From WGAL01 sp964570865 (GTDB lineage: Bacteria; Bacteroidota; Ignavibacteria; Ignavibacteriales; Melioribacteraceae), in assembly GCA_964570865.1 (NCBI GenBank), contig CAZMZM010000010.1:1-54716 (forward strand): a stretch of 54,716 bases of DNA, in the 5' to 3' direction. Made by a program: the position numbers and the translations under genes. Positions within the stretch are counted from its first letter, which is position 1; every line of letters begins with the position of its first letter. The notes beneath the pieces are model-generated. The model saw only the letters and a list, made by a program, of their open reading frames with translations. It did no database searches and had not been told where the DNA came from. This document shows, in pieces, positions 8,626 to 17,286 of the stretch.

Positions 8626-10266
8626 CTAGTTAAGTTTTAACATCTTAAAATAAACTGAATCGTTTTGCAAGAAGGAATATGCTGCTTTTGCCTGCAAATC
8701 TTCCTTCAGCATCTCTTCAACTCTGCCGCGAATCCCATTTACTCTCGCTGCTAATTCCCACCTTATCAAATTTACAATTTCAGATTTGTTCTTCTCAAGC
8801 TCAGCATTTTCAGCCTTATCCAAAATCGACTGAAGTTCATCCATTTTATTTTTCAATGTTTTATTTTCCGCACATAATTCCGATTTACGTAACTGAGTCA
8901 ATAACTTATCTTCTTCGGTTTGAAAACTAAATTTATTGTTTTTCAGGTAACTATTAAATTTGTCAAAAAGTTTATTATCATCAACTCTATTTTGTATAAC
9001 ACTATCTTCGTTTTTGTTATAAAAATAAGATGCAAACTTAAAAAACATTCCTTTTGACAGAAGGCTACCTACAACTTCGTGTAACTTTTTCTGCTTGATT
9101 GTTGAATCAGGCAATATTCCTCCGGCCGAAAAAACGGCACGGCGATTATCGGTAAAAAATTCTTTTTTAAGATTATGTGCAGGTTTATCCAAAACTTTTT
9201 TAGAGTAATCCAGTTTCTGAATACATCTGCCGCTCGGAGTGTAATACCGCGCTGTAGTAATCTTCATAGTGTTATCGTAAGGAAGCGGTATCACTGTTTG
9301 TACCAAACCTTTTCCGAAAGAGCGGGTTCCCATCACAACTGCACGATCGTGGTCTTGTAAAGCGCCGGTAACAATCTCAGATGCAGATGCAGAGCCGCCG
9401 TTGATCAGCACAACCATTTTCACTTTGCCGGCAATCGGGTTTTCACGAGAATAAAAACTTTTTGTTTTAATCGAATCGCGGCCCATAATCGACACAATCA
9501 AACTTTTTGTCGGCAAAAACTTTTCGGAAACATCAATCGCTGCATCAAGCAAACCTCCGGGATTGCCGCGCAAATCCAAAATTACCGATTTAATTTCTTT
9601 TTTCTTTTTCAATCGAAGAAGCGCAGTTCCAACTTCGTCTCCTGCTGTCCGGGAAAATCCTGTTAATTTCAAGAGTATATTGTTACTGTTTTCCGGCCAA
9701 AAATCAGCAAAGACCAAATTTTTAATTTCAATTTCCTCACGAACCAAACTAAAATTTAATGTATCCGAAATACCTTCACGATAAATTTTAAGATTAACTA
9801 TTGAACCCGGTTTCCCTTTTAGATTTGCACCAAGTAATTCATAATTTTCGGGACCCATTTTAATCGAGTCAATCTGAAGAATAACATCTCCTATTCTCAA
9901 TCCTTGCCTCTGAGCCGAGTGTCCGTCCATCAAACTGATAATTGTAATCCTATCATCTCGTAATCCGATTGTCGCTCCTATTCCGCCGTATCTTCCACGA
10001 GTTAAAACTTCTACATCTTTCTGTAAATCCTTATTATAAAAAACAGTGTACGGGTCAAGCGAGCCCAACATCCCCTTTATTCCGGATTCGACAAACTTTT
10101 CGGGATTAATCGGGTCAACGTAATTTAATGTGGCTTGTCTGAAAACTTCCCCAAAAATATCAACACTTTTAGATATACGATAATAAATATCCCCGTCGCT
10201 CCGCATCATGCCGGCAAAGACAAAAAGCAATAGTACGGGAATTATCAATTTATGTTTGTTATTCAT
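8626..10266 (-). CDS. S41-family C-terminal processing peptidase
   Basis: About 546 aa. N-terminal signal/anchor (IIPVLLLFVFAGMM), a PDZ domain (about residues 85-165; GGIGATIGLRDD, RIGDVILQI), then the S41 protease core with VILDLRGNPGG, the catalytic serine in GGSASASEI and the catalytic lysine in SFGKGLVQ. A long helical, charged C-terminal extension follows (about 370-546). CtpA-type enzymes trim periplasmic proteins. I chose the ATG at 10266, whose ATGAATAA overlaps the tmk stop by 8 bp; a longer start at 10293 lies inside tmk. Confidence 0.9.
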   Translation of the reverse strand: MNNKHKLIIPVLLLFVFAGMMRSDGDIYYRISKSVDIFGEVFRQATLNYVDPINPEKFVESGIKGMLGSLDPYTVFYNKDLQKDVEVLTRGRYGGIGATIGLRDDRITIISLMDGHSAQRQGLRIGDVILQIDSIKMGPENYELLGANLKGKPGSIVNLKIYREGISDTLNFSLVREEIEIKNLVFADFWPENSNNILLKLTGFSRTAGDEVGTALLRLKKKKEIKSVILDLRGNPGGLLDAAIDVSEKFLPTKSLIVSIMGRDSIKTKSFYSRENPIAGKVKMVVLINGGSASASEIVTGALQDHDRAVVMGTRSFGKGLVQTVIPLPYDNTMKITTARYYTPSGRCIQKLDYSKKVLDKPAHNLKKEFFTDNRRAVFSAGGILPDSTIKQKKLHEVVGSLLSKGMFFKFASYFYNKNEDSVIQNRVDDNKLFDKFNSYLKNNKFSFQTEEDKLLTQLRKSELCAENKTLKNKMDELQSILDKAENAELEKNKSEIVNLIRWELAARVNGIRGRVEEMLKEDLQAKAAYSFLQNDSVYFKMLKLN

Positions 10267-10891
10267 CTTTTCCTCTGAACTTTGGATGAGCAACTAAGAT
10301 TGAACGAATTTCCTCAAAAATTATTTCAATATTCCTACTTCCGTCAATAATTTTAAACCTATCCTCTTTTTCCGATATCTGATAATACCCTTCCCTTACT
10401 CTGGTATAAAAATCATCATCCGACGATTCAATTCTATCGAGCACCAAACCATTTTTCAGCTCTTTTCGCTTTTGAATTACGTCAAGAGGAACATCAATAA
10501 AAAATGTAATGTCCGGTACGGTTTCGCCCAGTACAAATTCATTCAGTTTTTCAATAAAATCCAAATTAAGTCCGCGTCCGTAACCTTGATAGGCTGTTGA
10601 AGAATCATGAAATCGGTCGGAAAGAACAAAATACCCTTCTTTGAGTTTTGGACGGATTACTTCTCGAATCAATTGCGAACGACTTGAGTAAAAAAGCAAA
10701 AGTTCGGTTTTATCGTTCATTTCCGAATTCTCTTTATCAAGGAGTAAATCCCTAATTTTTTCAGAGATTTCTGTTCCGCCCGGTTCTCGGATTAAAAGGA
10801 TTTTCCTCCCCAAATCTTCTAAATATTTTTTTAATATTGCAACTTGAGTGGATTTACCAGAAAAATCGAGACCTTCAAATGTAATAAACAT
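10259..10891 (-). CDS. tmk: Thymidylate kinase
   Basis: 210 aa. Phosphorylates dTMP to dTDP. The P-loop is FEGLDFSGKSTQ, followed by REPGGTEISEKIRDLL, the DRFHDSSTAYQGYGRGL motif and the lid region. Length and motif order are standard. It lies between ybbR (3 bp gap) and the S41 protease (8 bp overlap), so the three genes are probably one transcript. Confidence 0.96.
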   Translation of the reverse strand: MFITFEGLDFSGKSTQVAILKKYLEDLGRKILLIREPGGTEISEKIRDLLLDKENSEMNDKTELLLFYSSRSQLIREVIRPKLKEGYFVLSDRFHDSSTAYQGYGRGLNLDFIEKLNEFVLGETVPDITFFIDVPLDVIQKRKELKNGLVLDRIESSDDDFYTRVREGYYQISEKEDRFKIIDGSRNIEIIFEEIRSILVAHPKFRGKDE

Positions 10892-10894
10892 AAG

Positions 10895-11806
10895 CTATTT
10901 CTTTATTATGTAATCAATTTTATCAGGAGTAAAAGTAACCAATTCAACTCCTTTGGGTAAACGAATATGAGGGATTAAGGATGCAGTTGTATCGGCAAGA
11001 GCTTCTTTAAAAGAAATAAACGCCGTAATATCGGAAGCATTTATTCTTCCTACAATATCAATTCCGCCTCTTATCGAAACATTAATTTTATCCGGAAAAA
11101 TTAAAAGTTTTTTATTTTTATCCGACATTCCTATTATTTTGATCGGAACATCTACAACTTGCTTATCCACAATTTTCTGAATATCAAACTCAACAATTAC
11201 GTCACTGATATTTGATGAGACATATTTAGGCAAATTAACTTTTGAATTGATTTGCACACTATCAGTAGCATGATTTACAGATATTTTCCGTGTGAAAACG
11301 GTATCGATTTTTTTTACAATTGAAGCCGGTCCGGAGATTGTAATCTTTATCGGTTCAATTTTAGGTTCATCTATTAATCCGTAATTATTATCCAATGATA
11401 TTTGAAACTTAGGCTTAACAAACACTTCTTTTATTAATTTTTTATCTAATGTAATTTTCAACAACTCCGGCGTAATATTCACAATATTTACTGATGAAGT
11501 AAAAATATGTTCCTGCTTTATTAATTCCCTTGTTGAAACCAATATTTCACTTTTATCCTCTTTTACTGTATAATCAAAATATTTGTTGGCGCCCCAATAA
11601 TAAGAAGATAATACCCAACCTTCTCCTTGTAGTCCTACAATTACAAATTTCTCCGAAACTGAATTGATAGCATAATCAGGATTTTGTACATGGATTCGAA
11701 CCGGAAGATAAACGTTAGTATAAAAATTATCGGAAAAAGTTACAATCGTCCAAACGACGATTGAGGAAAAAACAATTAACGATATGTGTAACCAGTTTTT
11801 TTTCAT
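10895..11806 (-). CDS. YbbR-like domain membrane-anchored protein
   Basis: 303 aa. A single N-terminal transmembrane helix (about residues 9-25; ISLIVFSSIVVWTIVTF) precedes an extracytoplasmic region made of repeated beta-rich modules (for example PIKITISGPASIVKKID and KINVSIRGGIDIVGRI), the pattern of YbbR/CdaR proteins. In many bacteria YbbR partners a diadenylate cyclase. The cyclase gene is not next to it here, so that link is not shown. Confidence 0.75.
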   Translation of the reverse strand: MKKNWLHISLIVFSSIVVWTIVTFSDNFYTNVYLPVRIHVQNPDYAINSVSEKFVIVGLQGEGWVLSSYYWGANKYFDYTVKEDKSEILVSTRELIKQEHIFTSSVNIVNITPELLKITLDKKLIKEVFVKPKFQISLDNNYGLIDEPKIEPIKITISGPASIVKKIDTVFTRKISVNHATDSVQINSKVNLPKYVSSNISDVIVEFDIQKIVDKQVVDVPIKIIGMSDKNKKLLIFPDKINVSIRGGIDIVGRINASDITAFISFKEALADTTASLIPHIRLPKGVELVTFTPDKIDYIIKK

Positions 11807-11909
11807 ATAAAAAAGACTGTCTCTAAGGTTTATTATTATGTAAAAATTTCAAATAAAGAATATCCGAAATTTAATACAATTACAAATCTTAAAGCAGTCT
11901 TATTGAAAG

Positions 11910-12653
11910 TTATTTTCTTATGTTTTCAAAAAGATCTATTAACGCCTGACGATTAGCGCGCGAAATTTCACGTCCTTTAATCGGGAAATCCGGAAATTGC
12001 CGTGCTAAATGGCGTAGTTGATGAACATTCATTTGTTGAAGTTCTTCAACCGGAGGAATATAACTTCCACCTTTTTCATTAACGTCATTATCGGAACTTT
12101 CTTCAGCAGATTTGGTTACGCTTGGAGAATCGGTAATTTCTTCACCGATAAGCGATGAATTATCTTCAGAATCAGTTTGATTTTCCTCAGAGAGTGATTC
12201 TTCTTCCACTAAATGCCGTTCATCATCAGAATCCGTAACAACTTTATCATTAAGTTCTAAATCTTCAGCCGTATCTGTTTCTTTGTTATCCGATTCCGTG
12301 GAAGCAGATGAAAACAAGTCATCAACTTTTTCGGTTTTTTGATTTCGCAGTTTTTTCTTACGTCGTGGTTTGGAAGACTTAGAATCAGAATATAGAATTG
12401 ATTCCAATTGATCATCCGGACGAGGGATAACATGAATTGAAACAAGCTCGCCAACTCTTTGAGCGGCAGCTGCTCCGGCATCTACGGAAGATTTAACGGC
12501 AGCAACATCACCAACTATTTTTATGGCAACCATACCGCCGGTAACAATTTCTTTTCCGATTAATTTAACATTAGCGGCTTTTAACATAGCATCAGCGGCT
12601 TCAATTGAGCCGACAAGACCTTTTGTTTCAACTAAGCCTAAGGCTAATTGCAT
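11910..12653 (-). CDS. BMC-domain shell protein with long acidic tail and C-terminal helical domain
   Basis: 247 aa. Residues 1-86 are a BMC (PduA/CcmK) hexamer domain: LGLVETKGLVGSIEAADAML, pore loop VTGGM at 37-41, and DAGAAAAQRVGELVSIHVIP. Residues 92-109 are strongly basic (KPRRKKKLRNQK). Residues 110-195 are acidic, Ser/Asp/Glu-rich and probably disordered. Residues 200-247 (MNVHQLRHLAR, then GREISRANRQALIDLF) look like a small SAP/Rho-N-type helical domain, inferred by eye. The architecture recalls EutK, a BMC protein with a nucleic-acid-binding-like tail. It lies 9 bp after the second shell gene. No signature BMC enzyme is adjacent. Confidence 0.88.
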   Translation of the reverse strand: MQLALGLVETKGLVGSIEAADAMLKAANVKLIGKEIVTGGMVAIKIVGDVAAVKSSVDAGAAAAQRVGELVSIHVIPRPDDQLESILYSDSKSSKPRRKKKLRNQKTEKVDDLFSSASTESDNKETDTAEDLELNDKVVTDSDDERHLVEEESLSEENQTDSEDNSSLIGEEITDSPSVTKSAEESSDNDVNEKGGSYIPPVEELQQMNVHQLRHLARQFPDFPIKGREISRANRQALIDLFENIRK

Positions 12654-12662
12654 AAAGCTCTC

Positions 12663-12941
12663 TTATCCTCTTTTGGGAAGAATTAATTCAACATCGTTGT
12701 GCGGACGAGGAATGACGTGAACTGAAACTAATTCTCCAACTCTCTGTGCAGCGGCTGCTCCGGCATCAGTTGCAGCTTTAACGGCTCCTACATCACCTCT
12801 AACCATTACGGTTACATATCCACCACCGATAGTCTCTTTTCCGATCAATTCAACTTTTGCAGCTTTTACCATCGCATCGGCAGCTTCAATTGAACCAACA
12901 AGACCTTTTGTTTCCACCATTCCTAAAGCATCAAGTGCCAT
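12663..12941 (-). CDS. BMC-domain hexameric shell protein (PduA/EutM/CcmK type)
   Basis: 92 aa, a canonical single-domain BMC-H protein. The N-terminal MALDALGMVETKGLVGSIEA, the pore loop TIGGGYVT (about 37-44), VRGDVGAVKAATDAGAAAA and SVHVIPRP are near-consensus. Hexamers tile the facets of bacterial microcompartments; the small-residue GGG pore suggests passage of small polar metabolites. SD AGGAG lies upstream of the ATG (AGGAGCGACATAATG). The protein is closely similar to the N-terminal domain of the next gene, consistent with duplication. Confidence 0.95.
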   Translation of the reverse strand: MALDALGMVETKGLVGSIEAADAMVKAAKVELIGKETIGGGYVTVMVRGDVGAVKAATDAGAAAAQRVGELVSVHVIPRPHNDVELILPKRG

Positions 12942-12973
12942 TATGTCGCTCCTATTTTTTAGTTAATTTATTA

Positions 12974-13006
12974 CAAAAAATAATTTTTAATCATTACAAA
13001 GTCAAA
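12974..13006 (-). promoter_or_regulatory. Candidate Bacteroidota-type promoter for the BMC shell pair
   Basis: On the minus strand a TTTG (13003-13006) lies 20 bp before TATTTTTTG (12974-12982), one base off the Bacteroidota consensus TTTG-N19-TAnnTTTG. It falls in the 77-bp gap between ruvX and the shell genes, so the shell pair could have its own promoter. Prediction by eye only. Confidence 0.35.
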
Positions 13007-13018
13007 TTATTATTTTAT

Positions 13019-13447
13019 TTAGTGTGCTCCGTTTTCATCAAGAAAATCCTGCAGAAAAACCGCGGCAGCTTTTCTATCTATTAATCCTTTATCTCTCCTT
13101 TTTTTTCTCGACGTTACACTCTCCAAAATTTGCTGTTCGGCTATTGACGAAGAATATCTTTCATCCACTTTAATTATCGGGAGCCGGAACTTCTTTTCCA
13201 ATCTCTCAATAAACTTCTCTACTTCCGGAATTAATACGGAATTCTCACCGTTTTCTTTAAGAGGATACCCGACAACAAAAGCTTTTATTTTATAATCTTT
13301 TAAAATATCAAAAAATTTCTTCCAAAAAGCGGGGTTATTTTCGATTGTGGCAAGAGGTGTGGCAAACATGTTCAGCGGATCGCTGATTGCTATTCCAATA
13401 CGTTTTGTTCCAAAATCTATACCCACAAAACGCAAATCATCTATCAT
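13019..13447 (-). CDS. ruvX: Holliday junction resolvase-like protein RuvX/YqgF
   Basis: 142 aa. RNase-H fold signature VGIDFGTKRIGIAISDP at the N-terminus, VVGYPLKENGE in the middle, VDERYSSSIAEQ, and a C-terminal KKRRDKGLIDRKAAAVFLQ segment typical of YqgF. The family acts in pre-16S rRNA processing and possibly on junction DNA. It overlaps the end of the RelA/SpoT gene by 11 bp. Confidence 0.92.
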   Translation of the reverse strand: MIDDLRFVGIDFGTKRIGIAISDPLNMFATPLATIENNPAFWKKFFDILKDYKIKAFVVGYPLKENGENSVLIPEVEKFIERLEKKFRLPIIKVDERYSSSIAEQQILESVTSRKKRRDKGLIDRKAAAVFLQDFLDENGAH

Positions 13448-15620
13448 GCTTTTGTCCTGTGATTAAACGCTCTGCCGTGAACACACCTTTAACCTTTTTT
13501 AACCTTGTAAGCAGATGTTGCAAATGCTGCAAATCTGTTACATATACAGTAACAACGCCGTGGAAAAATCCCTCTTTTGTAGAAATATTTACCGAATGGA
13601 TATTTGTGTCCTTATAATTGGTGATACTGTTTGACACATCTTTCAATATTCCGGGATTATCTTCCCCTTTTATTGAAATAGCTGCAACAAATTCCTTTCC
13701 TTTTAGATTTTGCCAATCAACGGGAACAAGTCTGTCACTGCTGTTTTTTGCTAAAGCAATTAAATTTTTACAATCTTTTCTGTGAATAGTAATTCCTTTT
13801 CCGATTGTTACAAACCCAACCACAGGATCTCCGGGAATTGGATTACAACATTTTGCATAATGAATATCAAATCCTTTATGCTCCCCTTCAACAAGAACTC
13901 CCCCTGCTCCCTGTCTGGCATGAGAAACAAATTTATCAATTTTTAATTCATTTTCTTCCTCACGTTTTTTATCTCTTGGAGCAACTATTTCATCAGGGTT
14001 TATTTCACCCTCACCAATTGCTTTGAAGAACTGGCGCGGATTCTCAAATCTTAATTTATTGGATAACTTCTGAACATCATCATCCGTGAAAATCAGTTTT
14101 AATTTTTTCAGCCTCTTTTCCCAGATCTGTTTTCCTTCCTCAACTATTGCATCATCCTGACGGTTTAAGTATTTACGAATATGGTTCTTAGCCTTGTGAG
14201 TTTTAACAAATTGCAACCAGTTTTCATTCGGATGCTGGTTTTTGGAAGTAATAATTTCAACCTGGTCTCCGCTTCGGATTGGAGTATTAAGCGGAACGAT
14301 CTTTCCGTTAACCTTTGCTCCGATACAATGCTCCCCGATATTGGAATGAATCATGTAAGCAAAATCTACAGGGGTAGAGCCTACAGGCAACCGGAGTAAA
14401 TCACCTCTCGGTGTAAAAATATAAATTTCCTCCTGATAAAGATTCATTTTAAAACTTGCTAAAATCTCTTTTGTAGCTTCATCCTTGCTGGCATTTTCAA
14501 AAACATCTCTAATCCAGTTAACCCATTCTTCCATTTCTTTATCGGAAGTAAATGAAGCTTCTTTATATTTCCAGTGAGCCGCTACTCCACGCTCCGCAAT
14601 CTCGTGCATTTTTCTTGTACGGATTTGAATTTCGACCAATTTACCGTCGTGCCCCAGAACAGTATTGTGCAAAGATTGATAGTTATTTTTTTTCGGAATT
14701 GATATATAATCTTTGAATCTGTCTATCGGACGATACATCTGATTGATAATTCCTAACACGGTGTAGCATGAGTTCGGATTATCATCTTCAATAATAATTC
14801 TGATTGCAAGTAAATCGTAAATATTATCGAACGTAGTATTCAACTTAATCATTTTCCGATAAATACTGTAAAGGTGCTTTGCTCTTCCTGCTATCTCAAA
14901 TTTAAACCCTTCTTTTATTAAATTTTTCTTAATCGGTCCAATAAAAGCTTTTATATATTTTTCTCTTTCATTCCTTTTTTCATTAACTTTTGCCGCTAAT
15001 TCAGCATAGGCTTCCTTATTAAGATACTTAAAAGACAAATCTTCAAGTTCCCATTTAACCTTTCCTAATCCGAATCGATTAGCAAAGGGAGCATAAATTT
15101 CCAAGGTTTCCCTTGCGATTCTTCTCTGTTTTTCTGGACGAACGTAATGAAGAGTTCGCATGTTGTGTAGTCTATCGGCAAATTTAACTAATATTACGCG
15201 TAAATCCCTAACCATTGAAAGTAGTAATTTCCGGTAATTCTCTGCCTGATTTATCTCGTGCCCTTTAAATACACCGCCAATCTTGGTAACACCGTCAACT
15301 ATTTCGGCAACCGTTTCACCAAATTCCTTTTTAATAAAGTCTAAACTTACTTCGGTATCCTCCACAACATCATGGAGCAAGGCAGCCGCGACCGAATAAT
15401 CATCAAGACTAATTTCTTCGGCAACAATTTTAGCAACAGCAAAAGGATGAAGAAAATAAGGTTCACCCGATGCTCTATAATCATTACGATGAGCCTCAAA
15501 ACTTGTTTTAAAGCTTCTTATAATTAAATCTTCATCTACGGAACGAAGATGTTTTCTACAACTGTTTAGAAGCTCTTCTAAAAGTTTATTGTACTCTATT
15601 TCAGTAATTTGATTTTGCAT
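13437..15620 (-). CDS. Bifunctional (p)ppGpp synthetase/hydrolase (RelA/SpoT homologue)
   Basis: 727 aa with the full long-RSH order. The HD hydrolase domain has an intact HDVVEDTEV, next to FLHPFAVAKIVAE. The synthetase domain has IYDLLAIRIIIED and SIPKKNNYQSLHNTV. A TGS domain (IFTPRGDLLRLPVGSTPVDFAY), a zinc-finger-like segment (HYAKCCNPIPGD) and a C-terminal ACT domain (about 650-715) follow. Both catalytic halves look complete, so it probably makes and degrades the alarmone. It is the only RSH gene in the window. Confidence 0.95.
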   Translation of the reverse strand: MQNQITEIEYNKLLEELLNSCRKHLRSVDEDLIIRSFKTSFEAHRNDYRASGEPYFLHPFAVAKIVAEEISLDDYSVAAALLHDVVEDTEVSLDFIKKEFGETVAEIVDGVTKIGGVFKGHEINQAENYRKLLLSMVRDLRVILVKFADRLHNMRTLHYVRPEKQRRIARETLEIYAPFANRFGLGKVKWELEDLSFKYLNKEAYAELAAKVNEKRNEREKYIKAFIGPIKKNLIKEGFKFEIAGRAKHLYSIYRKMIKLNTTFDNIYDLLAIRIIIEDDNPNSCYTVLGIINQMYRPIDRFKDYISIPKKNNYQSLHNTVLGHDGKLVEIQIRTRKMHEIAERGVAAHWKYKEASFTSDKEMEEWVNWIRDVFENASKDEATKEILASFKMNLYQEEIYIFTPRGDLLRLPVGSTPVDFAYMIHSNIGEHCIGAKVNGKIVPLNTPIRSGDQVEIITSKNQHPNENWLQFVKTHKAKNHIRKYLNRQDDAIVEEGKQIWEKRLKKLKLIFTDDDVQKLSNKLRFENPRQFFKAIGEGEINPDEIVAPRDKKREEENELKIDKFVSHARQGAGGVLVEGEHKGFDIHYAKCCNPIPGDPVVGFVTIGKGITIHRKDCKNLIALAKNSSDRLVPVDWQNLKGKEFVAAISIKGEDNPGILKDVSNSITNYKDTNIHSVNISTKEGFFHGVVTVYVTDLQHLQHLLTRLKKVKGVFTAERLITGQKHDR

Positions 15621-15650
15621 ACCGTTAAATAGACAAAAGGAGGATAAAAA

Positions 15651-16685
15651 TCAATTCTTTTTCCCTTTTAATCTTAAAGTTTCCCTAAGTTCCCGAATTT
15701 TGTCCAATCTGCCGGAAAGATTCTTTAATTCCCAACTGCTCCAATCTTTGATAGATAAAATATTATCACAAATTTCGAGCGACTCTTTTCTTTCATTAAG
15801 TGATAACCTAACCATGGCAATTTTGTGTAATAATACAATTTTGTAAATTCTGTTATAGAATGGCATTTGTTCTGTTAGAAATAACACCTTTTGATACAAT
15901 GAAAGTGAGTGATTTAAATCGAACTTCCGTTCAACATTAGCATAAGCTTGCAATAAATATCTGTTCCGAGGATATTTATCCGATTCGGAAGCGATTAAGT
16001 TTCTGGCTTCGGGAAAATTTTTTTCGTTCATCAATATCCAAAACAATTGAGAAATTCCAAGATTTTGGTGATAAGAACTTTTTACGACCGCATACTTAAG
16101 AGTTTTAATTGCTTGCTCCCGTTTATCCGAAATAAGAGGAAACCAAGATAATTTATCACTAATCCAATAATCAAAGATACCGTTTGCAATCAAAGCATCT
16201 GAAAAAGTGGAATCAATCTCTAAACATTTATCAAAATAGGACAAAGATTTTCGGCCGTAATCGTATGCAGAAAAGTAATTTTCTTTCAGCCCTTCAAAAT
16301 AAGCCCAATAACCCAGAACCAACGCTTTTTGATATAAATTCCATACTGTCGAATCATGAAGTTCAAGCAAGGAGTCCGCAATATTTTCCGCTTTGGATAA
16401 TGCGGCATAAACCTTTATGTTATTTAGCTTTACTTTATTGTTATAATCTCTTGCAATTTCATTTGCAGCTTCGTAAATATAAGGAAATGCCATAGCCGGA
16501 AAATCATATTTAAAAGCAGTAATTATACTATCGGCAGAGAAATATTTTTCATTTAATATCTTGATGTTGATACTTTTTAAATAATTATCCACTTTAGAAT
16601 TCGGGTAACTTTGCCCCAAAATTGAATACGAAATAAAAAATAGAAAAAAGAATTTATAGCGTACCAAATGTTCTGTCTCCAGCAT
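15651..16685 (-). CDS. TPR-like exported protein, function unknown
   Basis: Up to 344 aa. The N-terminal hydrophobic stretch YKFFFLFFISYSILGQ is a signal peptide. The remainder is helical with tetratricopeptide-like pairs (SYFDKCLEIDSTFSDALIANG, then repeats over residues 160-330). Such proteins are common in Bacteroidota but have no assigned role. The ATG at 16685 overlaps upp by 32 bp; a GTG seven codons later (16664) would give a shorter N-terminus and a cleaner signal peptide. Confidence 0.7.
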   Translation of the reverse strand: MLETEHLVRYKFFFLFFISYSILGQSYPNSKVDNYLKSINIKILNEKYFSADSIITAFKYDFPAMAFPYIYEAANEIARDYNNKVKLNNIKVYAALSKAENIADSLLELHDSTVWNLYQKALVLGYWAYFEGLKENYFSAYDYGRKSLSYFDKCLEIDSTFSDALIANGIFDYWISDKLSWFPLISDKREQAIKTLKYAVVKSSYHQNLGISQLFWILMNEKNFPEARNLIASESDKYPRNRYLLQAYANVERKFDLNHSLSLYQKVLFLTEQMPFYNRIYKIVLLHKIAMVRLSLNERKESLEICDNILSIKDWSSWELKNLSGRLDKIRELRETLRLKGKKN

Positions 16686-17286
16686 CCCCTAAGCCGGGAA
16701 TAATATAACCGTTTTCGTTTAACTTTTCATCCAATGAGGCGGTAATAATTTTTATCTCGGGATGCTCCCGTGTAACAGTCTGAACTCCTTCGGGAGCCGC
16801 AATCAGGCAGGCTAATGTTATATCGTCAGCCCCACGATTTTTCAAGAACCTAAATGCGGCAGAAGCACTTCCGCCGGTGGCTAACATCGGATCTAAAACA
16901 ATAACTTTTGAAATAGATAAAGTTCCGGGAGTTTTGTAATAATATTCGACAGGCTGCAAAGTTTCTTCATTCCGCTGAAGTCCGATATGCCCGACTTTTG
17001 CATTTGGGAGCAACTCTATAAATGAATTGACCATACTCAATCCTGCACGGAGCACAGGGACTAAAATTATATCTTTGGCAAACTCAATTCCCTTTGTTTC
17101 GGTTAACGGTGTCTCTACCATAACTTCCTTAATCGGAAATAATTTACTGACTTCGATAGCCAATGAATAAGAAACCCTTCTTAATGCATTTCTAAATTCT
17201 CTTACATCCGTATTTTTATTTCTGAGTATAGTTAAGTCCCTTTTTACTAAAGGGTTAGCTACAACAGTTAAATTATCACTTATCAT
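16654..17286 (-). CDS. upp: Uracil phosphoribosyltransferase
   Basis: 210 aa, standard length. Makes UMP from uracil and PRPP (pyrimidine salvage). Visible motifs: VPVLRAGLSMV, the PRPP-binding loop VLDPMLATGGSASAA, and the C-terminal uracil-binding GLGDAGDRTFGT. It follows the flavoprotein gene with an 11-bp overlap. Confidence 0.96.
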   Translation of the reverse strand: MISDNLTVVANPLVKRDLTILRNKNTDVREFRNALRRVSYSLAIEVSKLFPIKEVMVETPLTETKGIEFAKDIILVPVLRAGLSMVNSFIELLPNAKVGHIGLQRNEETLQPVEYYYKTPGTLSISKVIVLDPMLATGGSASAAFRFLKNRGADDITLACLIAAPEGVQTVTREHPEIKIITASLDEKLNENGYIIPGLGDAGDRTFGTL

